From NCBI GenBank assembly GCA_963931865.1, contig OZ007506.1, forward strand, positions 11,533,301-11,597,300: a DNA stretch of 64,000 nt. The letters run 5' to 3'. Source of the DNA: Axinella damicornis. Its lineage: Eukaryota > Porifera > Demospongiae > Axinellida > Axinellidae. The position numbers and the translations under genes are program-made. This document shows, one piece after another, positions 31,555-42,399 of this stretch (position 1 is the first letter of the stretch; every line of letters starts with the position of its first letter). The notes below the pieces were generated by a model, which worked only from the letters and a program-made list of their open reading frames with translations, searched no databases and had not been told where the DNA came from.

Positions 31555-33093
31555 CTACTCTATATCAATCCCACAGTTCAATGCCATTGAAACATGTTCC
31601 CGTGTGATTGGCATATCAAGATCCACGATGATCCTAGGTGGTGGAACAGTTAGATTGCTTGCAAGTGGCTTGTGCAAAATGCAGATTGGATTTAAACAGA
31701 AGTGAAATGTTCTTGGTACGCAAAATGTAGCATTCTTGGGGATGTACAGACCACACACAGCTATGTGGGGTTCATTCTCCCTAAAGTGTCTCTTCCTGCA
31801 CCCAGCACATGTAGGGCTTCGACCTGGTTGGTGAGGTAGTAGTGTCAGTTTCCAAGTCTGATCAATGTATGAATGTCGTTTGAATATTTGTTCTTCTGTG
31901 ATGGGACTGTTTGGTACAGTAGCATGTGTAGGGAGAGGAGCACTGTTTTGCTGAGGACCAACAGAGTGGGTAGGCTTAGTGCGAGGAATGTTTGAAGGTT
32001 GAGAACTCCCAGCAGAGTGGGCAGGCTGAGTGTGAGGAATGTTCGAACATTGGGAACTCCCAGCGGTGTGGGTAGGCTGAGGGACATGCGAGCCTTGGGA
32101 TGAATCAGAAAACTGATTGGCACATTTGAAAATATCCTTGAGTTCTGCATTAGTTAAGGCTACTTGGTGAAGTGTGTGATGTTCCTCAGGAAGCCGAAGC
32201 ATATATAGCATCACCCATAACTGATGTTTACAAACATTGGACTTCTTGGAGAATGGGCAAGAACATGATGGGTTTCTGCAGATCTTGATACTATACTCAG
32301 GAGCCTGTTCTTCATGTGTATACTTTGGACGTGTTATGGTATACAAGTGCTCAAATTCTCGTAGCTGTTGGTGTCTTGTCACTTTAATGGTTTGTGCCAG
32401 GTTTTTGGCCCTCTGCAATGATGCTAGAAACACTTTGCTTCTCCCAGTTCTATATCGTGCATCACGCTTGTTGGTGTCTCTTGGTTTGGTACTGGCAGAG
32501 TCGGATGAACTAGATGTGAGTTGTTCCATATCACTCTCTGGGAGGTAGGTACTGACTCTGGATTTCTTTGCCTTTGTTTGTTTAGAAGAGTGTTTACGTT
32601 TGGTTGGTTTGTGGGAGCATTCTGGGTCTATCTCAAAGTCTGCTTGAGCAGATTGTCTCGTGCTATGGTACACTGCAGATTGGTGGCTGAGAAGTTCAGC
32701 TGCATATTGGTCAGCCCGCTTCATTTGTGCGGAGTATTGTTGTTCCATTCGATGAAACGCACTTGGACCCGTTCCTCCTTTGTAGACACCTTCGTTGAAT
32801 GCTTTTAATTGTTGTTCCAGTCTAATGGATTCACTAATATCATGATATGCTGCCTCAAGTAGTGTTGTGTTGGTGGCCTGTGTGTTTGCCCAGCTTGCAT
32901 GCACACTCTCTGCCAGGTTTGTGGTCGGGGTGTTGTTGCTCGAAAGGCATTGAAGACATGAAATCGTCTGATATGCCACCAGGCCAACCAGGTCTTCAGG
33001 AAGCCACGCTTGTGTGGTTTCCTTGTAATGAATGCTTGCATTCCTTTGTAGGATCTATCAAAGCCACTCAGTGTATCAGATTTCATAAGTCCT
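31555..33093 (-). pseudogene. Mutator-like transposase, C-terminal part with SWIM finger
   Basis: Acceptor CTTGTAG at 33096-33094, then MKSDTLSGFDRSYKGMQAF, FLKTWLAWWHIRRFHVFNAF, a one-base frame break near 32940, and PTTNLAESVHASWANTQ. A SWIM zinc finger follows (IKICRNPSCSCPF, then NVCKHQLWVML, about 32220-32290). A Pro/His/Ser repeat region (SNIPHTQPAHSAGSSQ-like units) and a second Cys/His cluster (CAGCRKRHF, FHFCLNPICILH) lie near the C-terminus. SWIM after a MULE core is the standard Mutator layout. The frame break makes this copy suspect. Confidence 0.8.
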
Positions 33094-33119
33094 ACAAGTA
33101 GCTGAGCTCGCTTCGCTCG

Positions 33120-34240
33120 CTCAGCTACTTCCCCCTTGTTCGCCTACCGTGCGTAATCCGCAGATTGTGTCCGCTTTCGCGGATAGTGTCCGGGGGGCGG
33201 ACGCTAACTGCTAGCGGATGGAGTCCGCCCGGACTCGGCCCGATTATGTCCGCCTGGACACTAGCTATCTATTTAATAGCAGATACTGTCCAGGCAGACA
33301 CTATCCCACCCCGCTGACACTATCCAGGCGGACACTATCTGCTAGCAGATACTGTCCAGGCGGACACTATAGCTAATATTATGCTAGCAGATATATACTG
33401 TCCAGGCGGACACAATCTGCTAGCGGATAGTGTCCGGGGACACAACCAGGATAAGAATAATTGTAGCATAAGTATAGTAAATGATAATTTATAATAAGAT
33501 GAATGTTGCACAATAAAGATGAATAATAACAATGTTGAATAGTACAATAATTGTTGCATAATAATAAGAACTTCATACAACTTAACTTCTCCTTCGCCAT
33601 TTCGCCCACTGGACTATGTGACTCCAAGACGCGGCCTTTTATACTGCAGTGCTCTTCAAAAGATGTCAAGGTCATGGCCTTCGCGGGACGGTTGTACGGA
33701 CAGAATAAAAACCATGGCCTACGCGGGATGGTTGTACGGATCGGCCGGACAGAATCCGCGAAGCCGGACCGTTTCCGCTAGTCCGGGTGGACGCAATCCG
33801 CTAGCGTATTGCGTCCGACCGGACACAATCAGCTAGCGGATCACGTCCACCGGACACAATCTAGGCCGGACGCAATCCGCGATGACACCGGCGCCGGACA
33901 GCTCTCTGAAGAGCTGCTTCTCCCCGATTGCGTCCTCTTCAGCTGCTGCTCCGGGGCCCGATTGCGGCATCCGCTTCCATTGCTGCTCCCCATTTGCCTC
34001 CGCCTCCAGCTGCTGCTCGCCGCTTTCATGATCAGCTGCTGCTCCCGATCGCGTCCGCTTCGACTGCTACTCCCCGATTGCGTCCGCTTCAACTGCTGCT
34101 CGCCCGATTGCGTCCGCTTCGACTGCTGCTCCCCGATTGCACACTGGATTCCAGCCCATGCCCGGGTCAAATGATCTCGAACATTCTTCGCGGAGTTCGA
34201 GGTTCAGTAAATAAATTAAAGTATGAAGGTCGCGCGTCAC
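33120..34240. repeat. Palindromic GTCC/GGAC repeat cluster in the transposase intron
   Basis: Many copies of CAGATACTGTCCAGGCGGAC and CTATCTGCTAGC in both orientations (33180-33440, again 33740-33880), then CGATTGCGTCCGCTTCAACT units (33920-34140). It separates the DDE and SWIM exons of the transposase. Confidence 0.75.
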
Positions 34241-34281
34241 TATAGTCTAGTCCCGCCCCACGAACATCCCACTTCCGTCAC

Positions 34282-34917
34282 TCACAGACACACACACACA
34301 CACACAGACACGTAAAATCTTAATGTATTGATAGCCAGTTCCTTGAACTCAACTTGTGACTTTGAACTGTTTAGTTTCTGAGCATGCTTGTTGACACTCT
34401 GCATGTAGTGGAACTGACAACTAACGGTGCGAGAAATAACTGATGGTCCAAACACATCCCTCAGACCTGCCCAGTTTGCTCCTGCCTCATCTGCCATCCA
34501 CCCAATAGGATTAAACATCAAGTTTGGAATTCCAGAAACCTTTTGCAGGAGCTCGTTGAAGTTTGTCCAAAACAGGGCTATTGTTTCTGAAACTTCATTC
34601 TCACATTCCATTGTAGCCAGTGTAACCATTCTTCGTAGTAGTGGATGATAAACATGAGCTGCAAGAGTTTTGAAGCTTGCACACCTATTGTGTTTTATGT
34701 CCACAAAGCAGTATTCGTTGTTCAGAATTTCATTGGAGTCACGGTCCATTGCGAGTGCAAGTTGTGCTTGTATCTTGCTTGCTTTGAACACAAAACTAGG
34801 TTTGCTGTTGTGTCTCCTGTCGTTCATTTTGTATATATAAAGGGGGTCTTCCTGATCCATTCTTGCTTTTAGATGTGCTAAAGCCTCAAAGTTGTGCCCG
34901 GTCGGATACAGTTCAGG
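34282..34917 (-). pseudogene. Mutator-like transposase, DDE core exon
   Basis: Reads LYPTGHNFEALAHLKARM, DQEDPLYIYKMNDRR, EYCFVDIKHNRCASFKTLAA, FNPIGWMADEAGANWAGL and VSCQFHYMQSVNKHAQKL. D in YCFVDIKH and D in WMADEAGAN are the first two catalytic aspartates expected of MULE DDE enzymes; CQFHYMQS is the typical CxxH block. A (GT)n tract follows the exon. The frame preceding LYPTG is closed, so how it joins the upstream gene is unclear. Confidence 0.82.
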
Positions 34918-36407
34918 TGATCAATGGCGCAACCCAAATGTAAGTGGCCTTCTGAACTGTCACTTTCAGACACTGAGGAGTCGGACATGTCAGAAGAGAG
35001 CACTACTATACTGTCATGGCCTTGTGGATTTTCACTTGATTCATCAAGAGTGGTGAGAATTTGGAAACGATTAGTTGTGGGTAGTGTGAAGGTCTGGTGT
35101 TTGTGCACTGAGGTATGGCCTGAAGCTGTGAACCACTCACTGGAGTTGGAATCTACATGAATGTTAAGCCATAGTATTGTTTGTCATTAGATAAGCTCTA
35201 CCAAAACAAGCCAATGAAATGCTGTTGTCAGAGTATATACCATTACCCATTACAGGACAGTATAGGCAGTGGTATTCCAAGTACAAAACAAGCTGTTTCC
35301 CATGGTGCCTATTTCTCTGTATAAAATTTAATGGTTCAGAAATTAACCACTTAGAACACTTTGTATAGGCATCGCAAGTCCAACTATAGGTACAGAATGC
35401 AACAATGCACTATTATTTTGGTACCTACCTTCTTTGCTATTCTCCACATGTGCTACACCATCGTAGTGTGCTCCCAGCTTGAAAACCTTTATTGTGGTAT
35501 TTGGCTGTTCACCTCGTGGTGTGATGCTGATTGTTTGTACCCTGTCATCACGAACAGATAGTACATCACATGATATCCTGGTGGCATTTGCAAGGGCATA
35601 GAGCATCATGTCTACGACCTCACTTTGGTACATGCCTAGGCTCCGATATTCCGTCAACTGTTCCATCATGTCCCCATCCACAAAATCTTGGTAGAAATTA
35701 ATGTTTTCAACGATCTCATCGATTGCAGCATCTAGTAAGTGATGTGCATGTGAGACTGGCACTCCAGCATTCTCAAGACCAACCTTCCAACTGTGAATAA
35801 TGCAATGACCATCTCCTGCTACCTGAGCAATCGTAGGAAAGCTTTCTTGGTATTTCTCCTTGGAAATTTCAACAATATCTGAACATGGAAGTGCATCGTT
35901 GTTGTGGTCATCAATTGTGTCAATGTGATCTTCAATTTCTGTGACAACCTTGTCAATATTGCGTGTGGTGGCTGAGGCAAGAAGTGAGCGTAAGTCCACT
36001 GCTGACAATGTATTCTCAATACCAATCATTATCTTTCTGGCTGCATCACCCTTTGAAAGAAAGGTGACGTAACATGGCTGCTTAGAGCACCACTAATTTT
36101 TGGGGAAAACTTACATTGTTCTTGTCCACAAAAATGTCAGTGTACAACTGTAACAGTGCATCTGTGACCTGGTCTACATGTTGACATTTGTCTGGATGGT
36201 TGCGTAAGAGCCATTTCCTGTAGCAATTTGTTCAGTTTTACTAAAACTGTGTAGATCTAATACCATGCATGCAGACAAAATTGCTCACCTGAAGAGTGCA
36301 CTAGCTCCAGTTGTGGTGCACACCTTTTCCTTTGTCTCTGACTCAAGTGTGTCATAAATGTAAGACAATGGACACAGCAGTTGCTTTGAGGAGTGCACAT
36401 CATCCAT
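34878..36407 (-). CDS. J-domain-like plus OTU cysteine protease, four exons, 372 aa
   Basis: Exons 36289-36407, 36115-36217, 35429-36050 and 34878-35152 all have AG acceptors and GT donors, and their phases add up to exactly 373 codons including the stop (TAG at 34878). Residues 40-75 contain RKWLLRNHPDKCQHVDQV, with the HPD tripeptide (47-49) and helix spacing of a J domain. Residues 150-275 form an OTU-like protease: GDGHC with D154 and C157, ending KLGAHYDGVAHV with H269. OTU enzymes remove ubiquitin or similar chains; J domains recruit Hsp70. The tail has TFTLPTTNRFQIL and an acidic Ser-rich end. It lies directly upstream of, and parallel to, the Mutator-like transposase. Activity is inferred; the J assignment rests on one helix and HPD. 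Confidence 0.7.
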
Positions 36408-36419
36408 TGTTACAGCTAG

Positions 36420-37400
36420 GAAAATATCAGTCATTACAGTAAAACCAGTACAACACCATAACTAACTTGTAGACAAGCATTACAGTAGCTCACCATTAGG
36501 TCCACATGTAATACAACACACTCAGTCTGGAGGAAGGTAGCTGATGTAGTCAGTATTATGTACACTGCCTAGATTCTTCAATAGACATGCAATTAATACC
36601 TGCAAGCATGTGACTTTTGATTGGCTAATCACATGTTGTGACAGTATTGCAAGGCCATTGGAAGATATTCCATGAAGGGATGCATTGGCACATGACTTTG
36701 TCCTGTATTCTGATTGGTTGTTAGTTTGCCCATCCCACAGATGTCAGACAAGTGCATGTGAAAGCTTCACACAATACTGGTTCTCATAACTGCTCTCTGT
36801 GTGGTGACACTAACACCTAGGTGATGGGACAGGTCAGTGGGAAGCATCTGTTACTGTGACAACTCACATGGCATGCAGCATTCCATTTGAACAAGCATTT
36901 CATTAGCTGTCCAACAAAGATGTTCTTTTAATTTCCGATCACATAGTACTACATAGATTCAGCAGTATAGCTATACATTAAACCAGCAAATGTGCAACAG
37001 AGAAATTTTGGGTGTTGTGGTTGCAGAAGAATACTCGTAGGCTAAGGAACTTGCTTGTATGAAGTGCATGCACACCACGCACACACAGCAACAAAACAAA
37101 ATGAAGTGTTCACTGAGTCTGCTCATCAATTTTTAATCATTCAGCTACACTAGATACAGCAGTAGCTATATTTAAACTTATAGACAGAAACTGAATGACG
37201 TATTTTGGTCTTGTGTTGACAGAAAGGAATACTCCTAGGCAAAGGAATTTGCATGAAGTGCACACACAGCAACATAAAACAAATAAAGGTGTGTTCACTG
37301 AGTCTGCTCATCAAATCATTCAGCTACATGATGGACCTGGGCAGGAGAGCAAATACATTAGGGTTATGCATGCTAACACCCAGCACCAGCAAACTGTATT
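36420..37400. other. Non-coding flank inside the 8.3-kb element
   Basis: AT-rich, with a loose direct repeat (CAGCTACA...AGCAGTATAGCTAT and AAGGAATACTC[G/C]TAGGC, near 36960-37060 and 37140-37250). No gene seen. Confidence 0.45.
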
Positions 37401-37419
37401 CATAGGATTATATGGTTCA

Positions 37420-38385
37420 CTCGTCTGGTTCCAGAAAAGAAAACGGAGTCTGACCAGGATCACGTGTGTATTTGTGTATTTCCCGTACTCATGTATGGTT
37501 CTGAATCATGGATTCTCAACTCAACTCTTCTCTCAAAGCTGGAGTCCTTCCAGGCAGAAATAGGGAAACGTATCCTAAGTCTATCAAGGTACACTTCCAA
37601 CTATGTTCCCCTCCTAGCTCTGAAATGGCCCTCGGTCACTGCAAGACTGCTGTGCAGTAAGCTATCCTTTCTTCACGCCATACTAAATGATGACTCTGAC
37701 GAGTCTCTGAGCTCACAAGTCTTCCACACACTCGCTGCATCTGACATTGACTCTATCAGCCTAATCAAACAATGCCGTCTTCTAGACCAGACTCTCGGCT
37801 TAAATTTCACTGAGACACTTCTTGTTGATCCTTCTACCTCTATTAGAGATCTGAAGAGACAGATAATCACCGCAGACTACACCCGAACTCTCAACATGTC
37901 TGAGCAACATGTCTCCCTGGAGTATGTTCTGAAAGTGGCAAACGGAGGCAGCTGGATGAGATTCTGGGATAACGCTCTAGAACATGGCCCTGAAGGGACA
38001 AAGGCCTCCCTTGCCATCTTAAACATCCTGAGCAAATCTGTATTTTCTGACCGTGCATGCCCTATCGACAACTGCTTATTCGTTGTACCTCGGGATACCC
38101 CTCTCTGTGATCATCTTCTGTCCACCCACCTCAACTTAACAAACTGCGCATCTCCTAAAGACCTGGTGGACTCTGTCATCTCCAGTTTGTCAGATCCTGA
38201 GAGTTTTGAAGTGGTACTGTCCACTGGCCGTGAACTCCTATGTTAACTCTGCCACTGTTTATTGTTTGCTACTTCGTACAGTTTTGTGTGTACACGTCTT
38301 TGTACTATATTTGTACGCGGCATTGTATGCCTCCCGTTACCGGGGTATCAATTACACTTTGACTTTGACTTTGACTTGACGTGAG
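37420..38385 (+). mobile_element. 5'-truncated non-LTR retrotransposon with (TGACTT)n tail
   Basis: Contains the C-terminal end of a LINE polymerase ORF (next entry), a short 3' UTR and a tail ACACTTTGACTTTGACTTTG at 38350-38380, as in CR1/Rex/Jockey-like LINEs. The upstream RT core is absent, indicating 5' truncation. Confidence 0.75.
37464..38246 (+). pseudogene. LINE ORF2 C-terminal fragment
   Basis: Reads PVLMYGSESWILNSTLLSKL, ESFQAEIGKRILSLSRYT and later a C/H cluster (CPIDNCLF, CDHLLSTHLNLTNC) resembling a zinc knuckle. The LMYGSESW...FQ...GKRIL text is the conserved segment after the RT palm in CR1-type elements. Ends at a normal stop; start is missing. Confidence 0.75.
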
Positions 38386-38524
38386 GGCAGATACGTAGTG
38401 CATAAAATATAGTGCATGTCTTATGCTAGTTTATCGTCGTACGTACTGCGACGATAAGCTGGGCGGGGCCTGGGAACGAGGCTAACATTATGCAGGAGAA
38501 AATCCTAGCGCTGTAGGGGCGGTA

Positions 38525-38608
38525 CCGGTATACGCGCGCGAGTTTGTGTACTGCGCGCGCGCGAGTTTGTGTACTGCGCGCGCGCGAGTTTGTGTACTGC
38601 GCGCGCGC
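38525..38608. repeat. GCGCGCGCGAGTTTGTGTACT tandem repeat
   Basis: Three 27-bp units with alternating CG, directly inside the right hexamer end of the 8.3-kb element. Z-DNA potential is an inference. Confidence 0.75.
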
Positions 38609-39354
38609 GACCGTCAACTCGAACTCGAACTCGAACTCGAACTCGAACTCGAACTCGAACTTTAGTAATACATTCCTGACCCACCCCTTGCTCACACAGA
38701 ACCTCCAAGGATATTGACGCTCACTTAAGCTGAAAGTCTCATAGCTAACAGATTTTTCAGTCATAATAAAGGGTTAAGCAGCTGCCATGTCCTCTGCATG
38801 ATTCTAGCTGATACCAAGTCGTGCCGAGACACATCAAGGACTCACTTGTTATATTGATAATCAATCAATTAACACATTTTACATAACACAGCGAGCAACA
38901 TGCATCAGTACTAGGAAGGTTAGTTTGGTCATCTTTTGAAACAGAGAAGCAACCCAGTAACATTCTTCACAATGTTAGTGCAATAGTCAACAACAGCTTT
39001 TGAACAAAACTTCTCGCACAGTTGTGCTGAAGTGTGTAACAATGTTGCCATTGCTGGTAAGCCATCCCGCCCAGCACGTCCACATTCCTGGAAGTACTGT
39101 TCAAGTGTTCGTGGTATTCCCCAATGTACAACTTCCCTGATGTTCTGGCAGTGTATCCCCATACTAAGGGATTGTGTAGCAACCACTCGATGCACCACTC
39201 CATTAGGGTCCGACAAACACGAACTTGACTGATGGGGCTGATTCTGAGTGGTACATCGCAACAATGCGCATTGCACCACTGCTGGGATCACAGTAAACTG
39301 ACTCCCCCCAGTGCATCCTCGTAGTATTCATATAGATGTTATGTCATTCGGCGT

Positions 39355-39465
39355 TTGGCAGACCCTCAGCGGCTTCCAGGATCCAGAGTTGAAGCGGCTA
39401 GCAGGTTCCTTGTCCGACACTGTACTCCGCAGTCGTGCTGGCAGCACTGCTACCAAGTATAACCG
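39355..39465 (+). pseudogene. Tyrosine-recombinase N-terminal fragment
   Basis: Reads FQDPELKRLAGSLSDTVL then RSRAGSTATKY. This resembles the core-binding start of tyrosine recombinases of Crypton/DIRS-like elements in invertebrates. About 37 codons only, wedged between helicase exons. Moderate support. Confidence 0.4.
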
Positions 39466-39801
39466 GCAGGTCATTTCAATTGATCGGCAGAAAACACCTT
39501 CCTGTCACAAACTACTCCCAATATCCGAACAATTTCAATGTCGTCATCAAGAATTGGTGACCAATTTTCAATGTTTGCTGGCATCTCCCGGACCTCAAAA
39601 AATATATTCAGCCTATCTGCACTGCACTGTACAATTATAGCGTCGTTCATGCACAGGTCAGCCATGATGTTCAATTGATCACGGTCTCTGCATGTGGCAG
39701 TCAAGGCCATAACCTTCACATCAACAATGGCACGAATTTCACTTAGAAGCTTGAACGTCTTTGCCCTACAAAATACAAAGGTGAGACAAAGACCATCATA
39801 G

Positions 39802-39864
39802 CACAACATCTTTAAAATTACGCCAGTTTTGCACTGTTGATGAAGCTCACTGTATGTTGACTTG
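39802..39864 (+). pseudogene. RecQ DEAH exon in inverted orientation
   Basis: Plus strand reads SLKLRQFCTVDEAHCMLTW followed by donor GTTAGT. DEAH motif II is what the minus-strand helicase lacks. The final TG joins the first G of the exon at 39765 to give W, then AKTFKLLSE, the usual wording after DEAHC..W. With the acceptor at 39799-39801 the upstream phase also fits (two bases left by donor GTAAAG). A shorter alternative exon starts at 39827. Confidence 0.68.
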
Positions 39865-41014
39865 GTTAGTAATCATCACTTTGATGTTTAAATATATACA
39901 GCTACAAAAATTATGGTTGCTACCACGTTATATTGTCCCCATTGCGTCCTATATTGAGAGGTTTCACTGTAGCCTCATTCCGAGGCTCCTCTCTGGCTAC
40001 TGCTAGTACACAGATTACTTTACTGACAGCAAAATGCTTTTTTCGTTTGGTAGCTCTCTGTATACAGCATCTCTCGGTACTTGGGTAGTGAGAGCGACTC
40101 CGGAGATATGTAAACTAGTTTCACCTTACCTTGCACGACTGCTTGTTTAGCTGCGTGATCAGTTTTTGCTCATGATTAATGAACTCAGCTGAGATCCCCT
40201 TCGCTTTCAATGACAGTACTTGGTCTTGCATAACTGCGGCTGTAGGCTCGACGATCAAGGCAGTAGACTTGTCGGTCCCACCACCAATTTAGTCTAGAAC
40301 AAAGGGAATGCTCTGGAACACAGTGGACTTCCCATAACCCATAGGCAAATTTACAAATACGTCCTTGAAGGCAGATACGGCTTCCGTTTGCTTCTTGTTC
40401 AGTCGATCCAAGCATAGTTTCTCCGCTGCATATGCTAGGCGTTGCTGGAGGCAATCTTCAGAAACAACTTCTGCCATGACTAGTATAGTAGTAGCTACCT
40501 ACTAGCAATAAATTGTCACATGACTATCATCCAAATAATAGGCGTGACTGCTGTATATCACGCGGTTGATGACGTAGCGGAAGTAAACGGCTCGACCCCA
40601 CCAATGTTACCAGGCTCTTTCCTCCGCGAGAAAGAGCCTGTAGTACATCATAGTGTCTCGCTAATATGCCCCCCTTCAAGTAATGGCCCTAAAGTTTGTA
40701 CTCCACAAGCCTGTTGTTAGTATTCGAATTTTAGAAAAGCCAGATTGAAGTTTAAACTTTTCGCTTAGTGAGCACATTTATCATCCTGTCAAGGTGTTTT
40801 TGTTCCCTCTGAATGTCCCATAGTATATGACCTGGATAGCTACTGCAAAGCCATTATGAATAGTTCGACCTCGCTGAGTCCTGGGGGTGTATAGTCAAGA
40901 CTAATTGAACGTTCGAGTAAACTCCCCCTCCCAACTTTAGACTCGAAGTAGTGTATGAAATAGGGGGTGTGTTTAAGAGACTGCAGTACATTGTGTATTC
41001 TGCATGATGGTGGG

Positions 41015-41067
41015 TAGTCTCGGTACCAGACTCCCATACCCAAAGGTGGAGGCTGGTTCCGAGACTA
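41015..41067. mobile_element. TAGTCTCG mini-MITE, 53 bp, perfect 9-bp TSD
   Basis: TAGTCTCGGTACCAGACTC and GGCTGGTTCCGAGACTA ends; flanks GATGGTGGG at 41006-41014 and 41068-41076 are identical. Confidence 0.9.
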
Positions 41068-41111
41068 GATGGTGGGTTGACTTTGTACATGTATGTGTAT
41101 CATGTGTGCAG

Positions 41112-41217
41112 GTGTTTGGGATATTCGTGGGAAGCAGTTCCATAAGGGGGTAGAGAAACACACCTGGACTCTGGTGCTGTTTGCCGCCTACCGTCAGTGT
41201 CCTGAGGACAAGCTGAG
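41112..41217 (+). pseudogene. Argonaute exon: MID start
   Basis: Acceptor GTGCAG, donor GTGGGT. Reads GVWDIRGKQFHKGVEKHTWT, LVLFAAYRQCPEDKLR. GVWDMRGKQF is the fixed start of the MID domain in AGO proteins. Frame intact. Confidence 0.9.
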
Positions 41218-41426
41218 GTGGGTCACACACAGGCACACATACGTACGTGCACACACACATCAATAAATAGCATCATCCTGAACCACTGCTCTCTATGGTA
41301 AATCATGCCAACAAATGCCCATTCTAGCCACATGAGAAGCTGAATGGATAATAATATTCCGTTCAGTGTCAGGAAATGTGTCTTAGTATAATCAATGCAG
41401 CATTCAGGGGTTAATTAACCCTTTCC

Positions 41427-42340
41427 CACGCCATATAGCATCATGAGACTTTCAGCTTCATGATGTCACATCCGGCAATGTCCTTGGGAGATATGCTCTA
41501 CGTCAGCAGAAAGGGTGGGGCAGGTGGGTGGGTGCACCTGAAGGGTGCAAACAGCATGGCCGCGTCTGAGCTCAGCTTTGAACAGCCCTTGGTTGGAGCC
41601 GAGTAGGCCATTTCTCGGGGCCTAGAAAACAGTGGTCTCACCTTGCAGATTCCAGTGTTCAAGGCTGATTTTTGTCTCGACACCAAAGTGCCGAGACACA
41701 GTGCTGGATGCGTAGGTACGTACGTGCATAGGTGTGTACGTATGTCGCTTTTCGCAATGCGCCCGCACAAGTGCATGCAGCATTGGCAGCAGCAACCTGC
41801 TCTTCACGCTTAATAGGGTTTCAAACGTATTTATAGCCTGCAAGTACATCCTCAAAAGTGAGTATGGGTTTTGCTTGGCTGCTCATGAATCCACTTACCA
41901 AGACTTTAGTCAGGACAATGAATACTCACTCATCCATACACAGTGTGCATACATGTAACTACACACACTCAGCTCTAGCTAGCTAGATAGTTGCTGAAAT
42001 AATTGGCCTTGAACAAGGTGTTTTCTAGGTCCATTGTGAAATAAACAGCTGCCATGTCCTCTGCATGATTCTGAGCTGATACCAAGTCGTGCCGAGACAC
42101 GTTAAGACTCACTTGTTCTGCTAGAGCGAGATACCATCGCCCGAGCATCTTGATCGCATACTCTTTAACGAGTAGGTGTGGTCAGAATCACGAATGTGGA
42201 AAGCATGGCTGTGTGCAGTTCTGTGTAAAGTTTTGAGCGTGAAAACCAATGGGAACCTTATCTAGGGTGTGTTTATATAAGTAAATTACAAGCTAAACTG
42301 ACCTCCATGATCTGTGAGAGGTAAAGGGTTAACATACACC
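41427..42340. repeat. Dispersed repeat carrying a nested TGTCTCG element
   Basis: The outer repeat (GGTGGGTGCACC, GGGTGCAAACAGCATGG, GCATCTTGATCG, CCTTATCTAGGGTGTG) is also at 47500-47870. At 41672-42098 a TGTCTCGACACC...GTGCCGAGACAC element is inserted; the 47.5-kb copy lacks it. Confidence 0.75.
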
Positions 42341-42399
42341 TGTACCTGTTCAGTATGTTCCATTAGTCGTATACTATACATGTAATAATGCACCCGCAG

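Larger units (their letters stand above)
30381..38665. mobile_element. 8.3-kb element with inverted TTCGAG hexamer ends
   Basis: The left end CTAAAG(TTCGAG)n at 30381-30427 is mirrored by (CTCGAA)nCTTTAG at 38614-38665; including the flanking ATT[G/A] the inverted match extends three further bases each side. Inside, on the minus strand, are a J/OTU protein gene and a Mutator-like transposase; a LINE fragment is inserted near the right end. No clear target duplication. Assignment of both ends to one element rests on the interrupted host repeat. Confidence 0.72.
29975..38838. repeat. TGTCTCGG-ended repeat, split by an 8.3-kb insertion
   Basis: The left part (29975-30380) starts with the hairpin TGTCTCGGCACCGAAGTGCC and matches 41672-41980. 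The right part (38666-38838) ends GTCGTGCCGAGACAC and matches 42040-42098 and 53470-53600. In the related copy at 53215-53600 the corresponding left and right sequences are contiguous, which shows that 30381-38665 is a later insertion. Confidence 0.75.
38929..40477 (-). pseudogene. RecQ-like DNA helicase pseudogene
   Basis: Exon order on the minus strand: start MAEVVSEDCLQQRLAY at 40477; motif I VNLPMGYGKSTVFQ; a TAG after FVLD; motif Ia region TALIVEPTAAVMQDQV; frameshift near 40160; VKLVYISPESLSLPKYREML; then an exon from 39765 with motif III FKLLSEIRAIVDVKVMALTA; and a last part (39291-38929) with motif V/VI: VVHRVVATQSLSMGIHCQ, WGIPRTLEQYFQECGRAGRD. RecQ helicases are 3'-5' DNA unwinding enzymes. 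The DEAH exon is missing from this strand and sits on the plus strand (see 39802-39864). One stop and at least two frameshifts. Confidence 0.82.
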
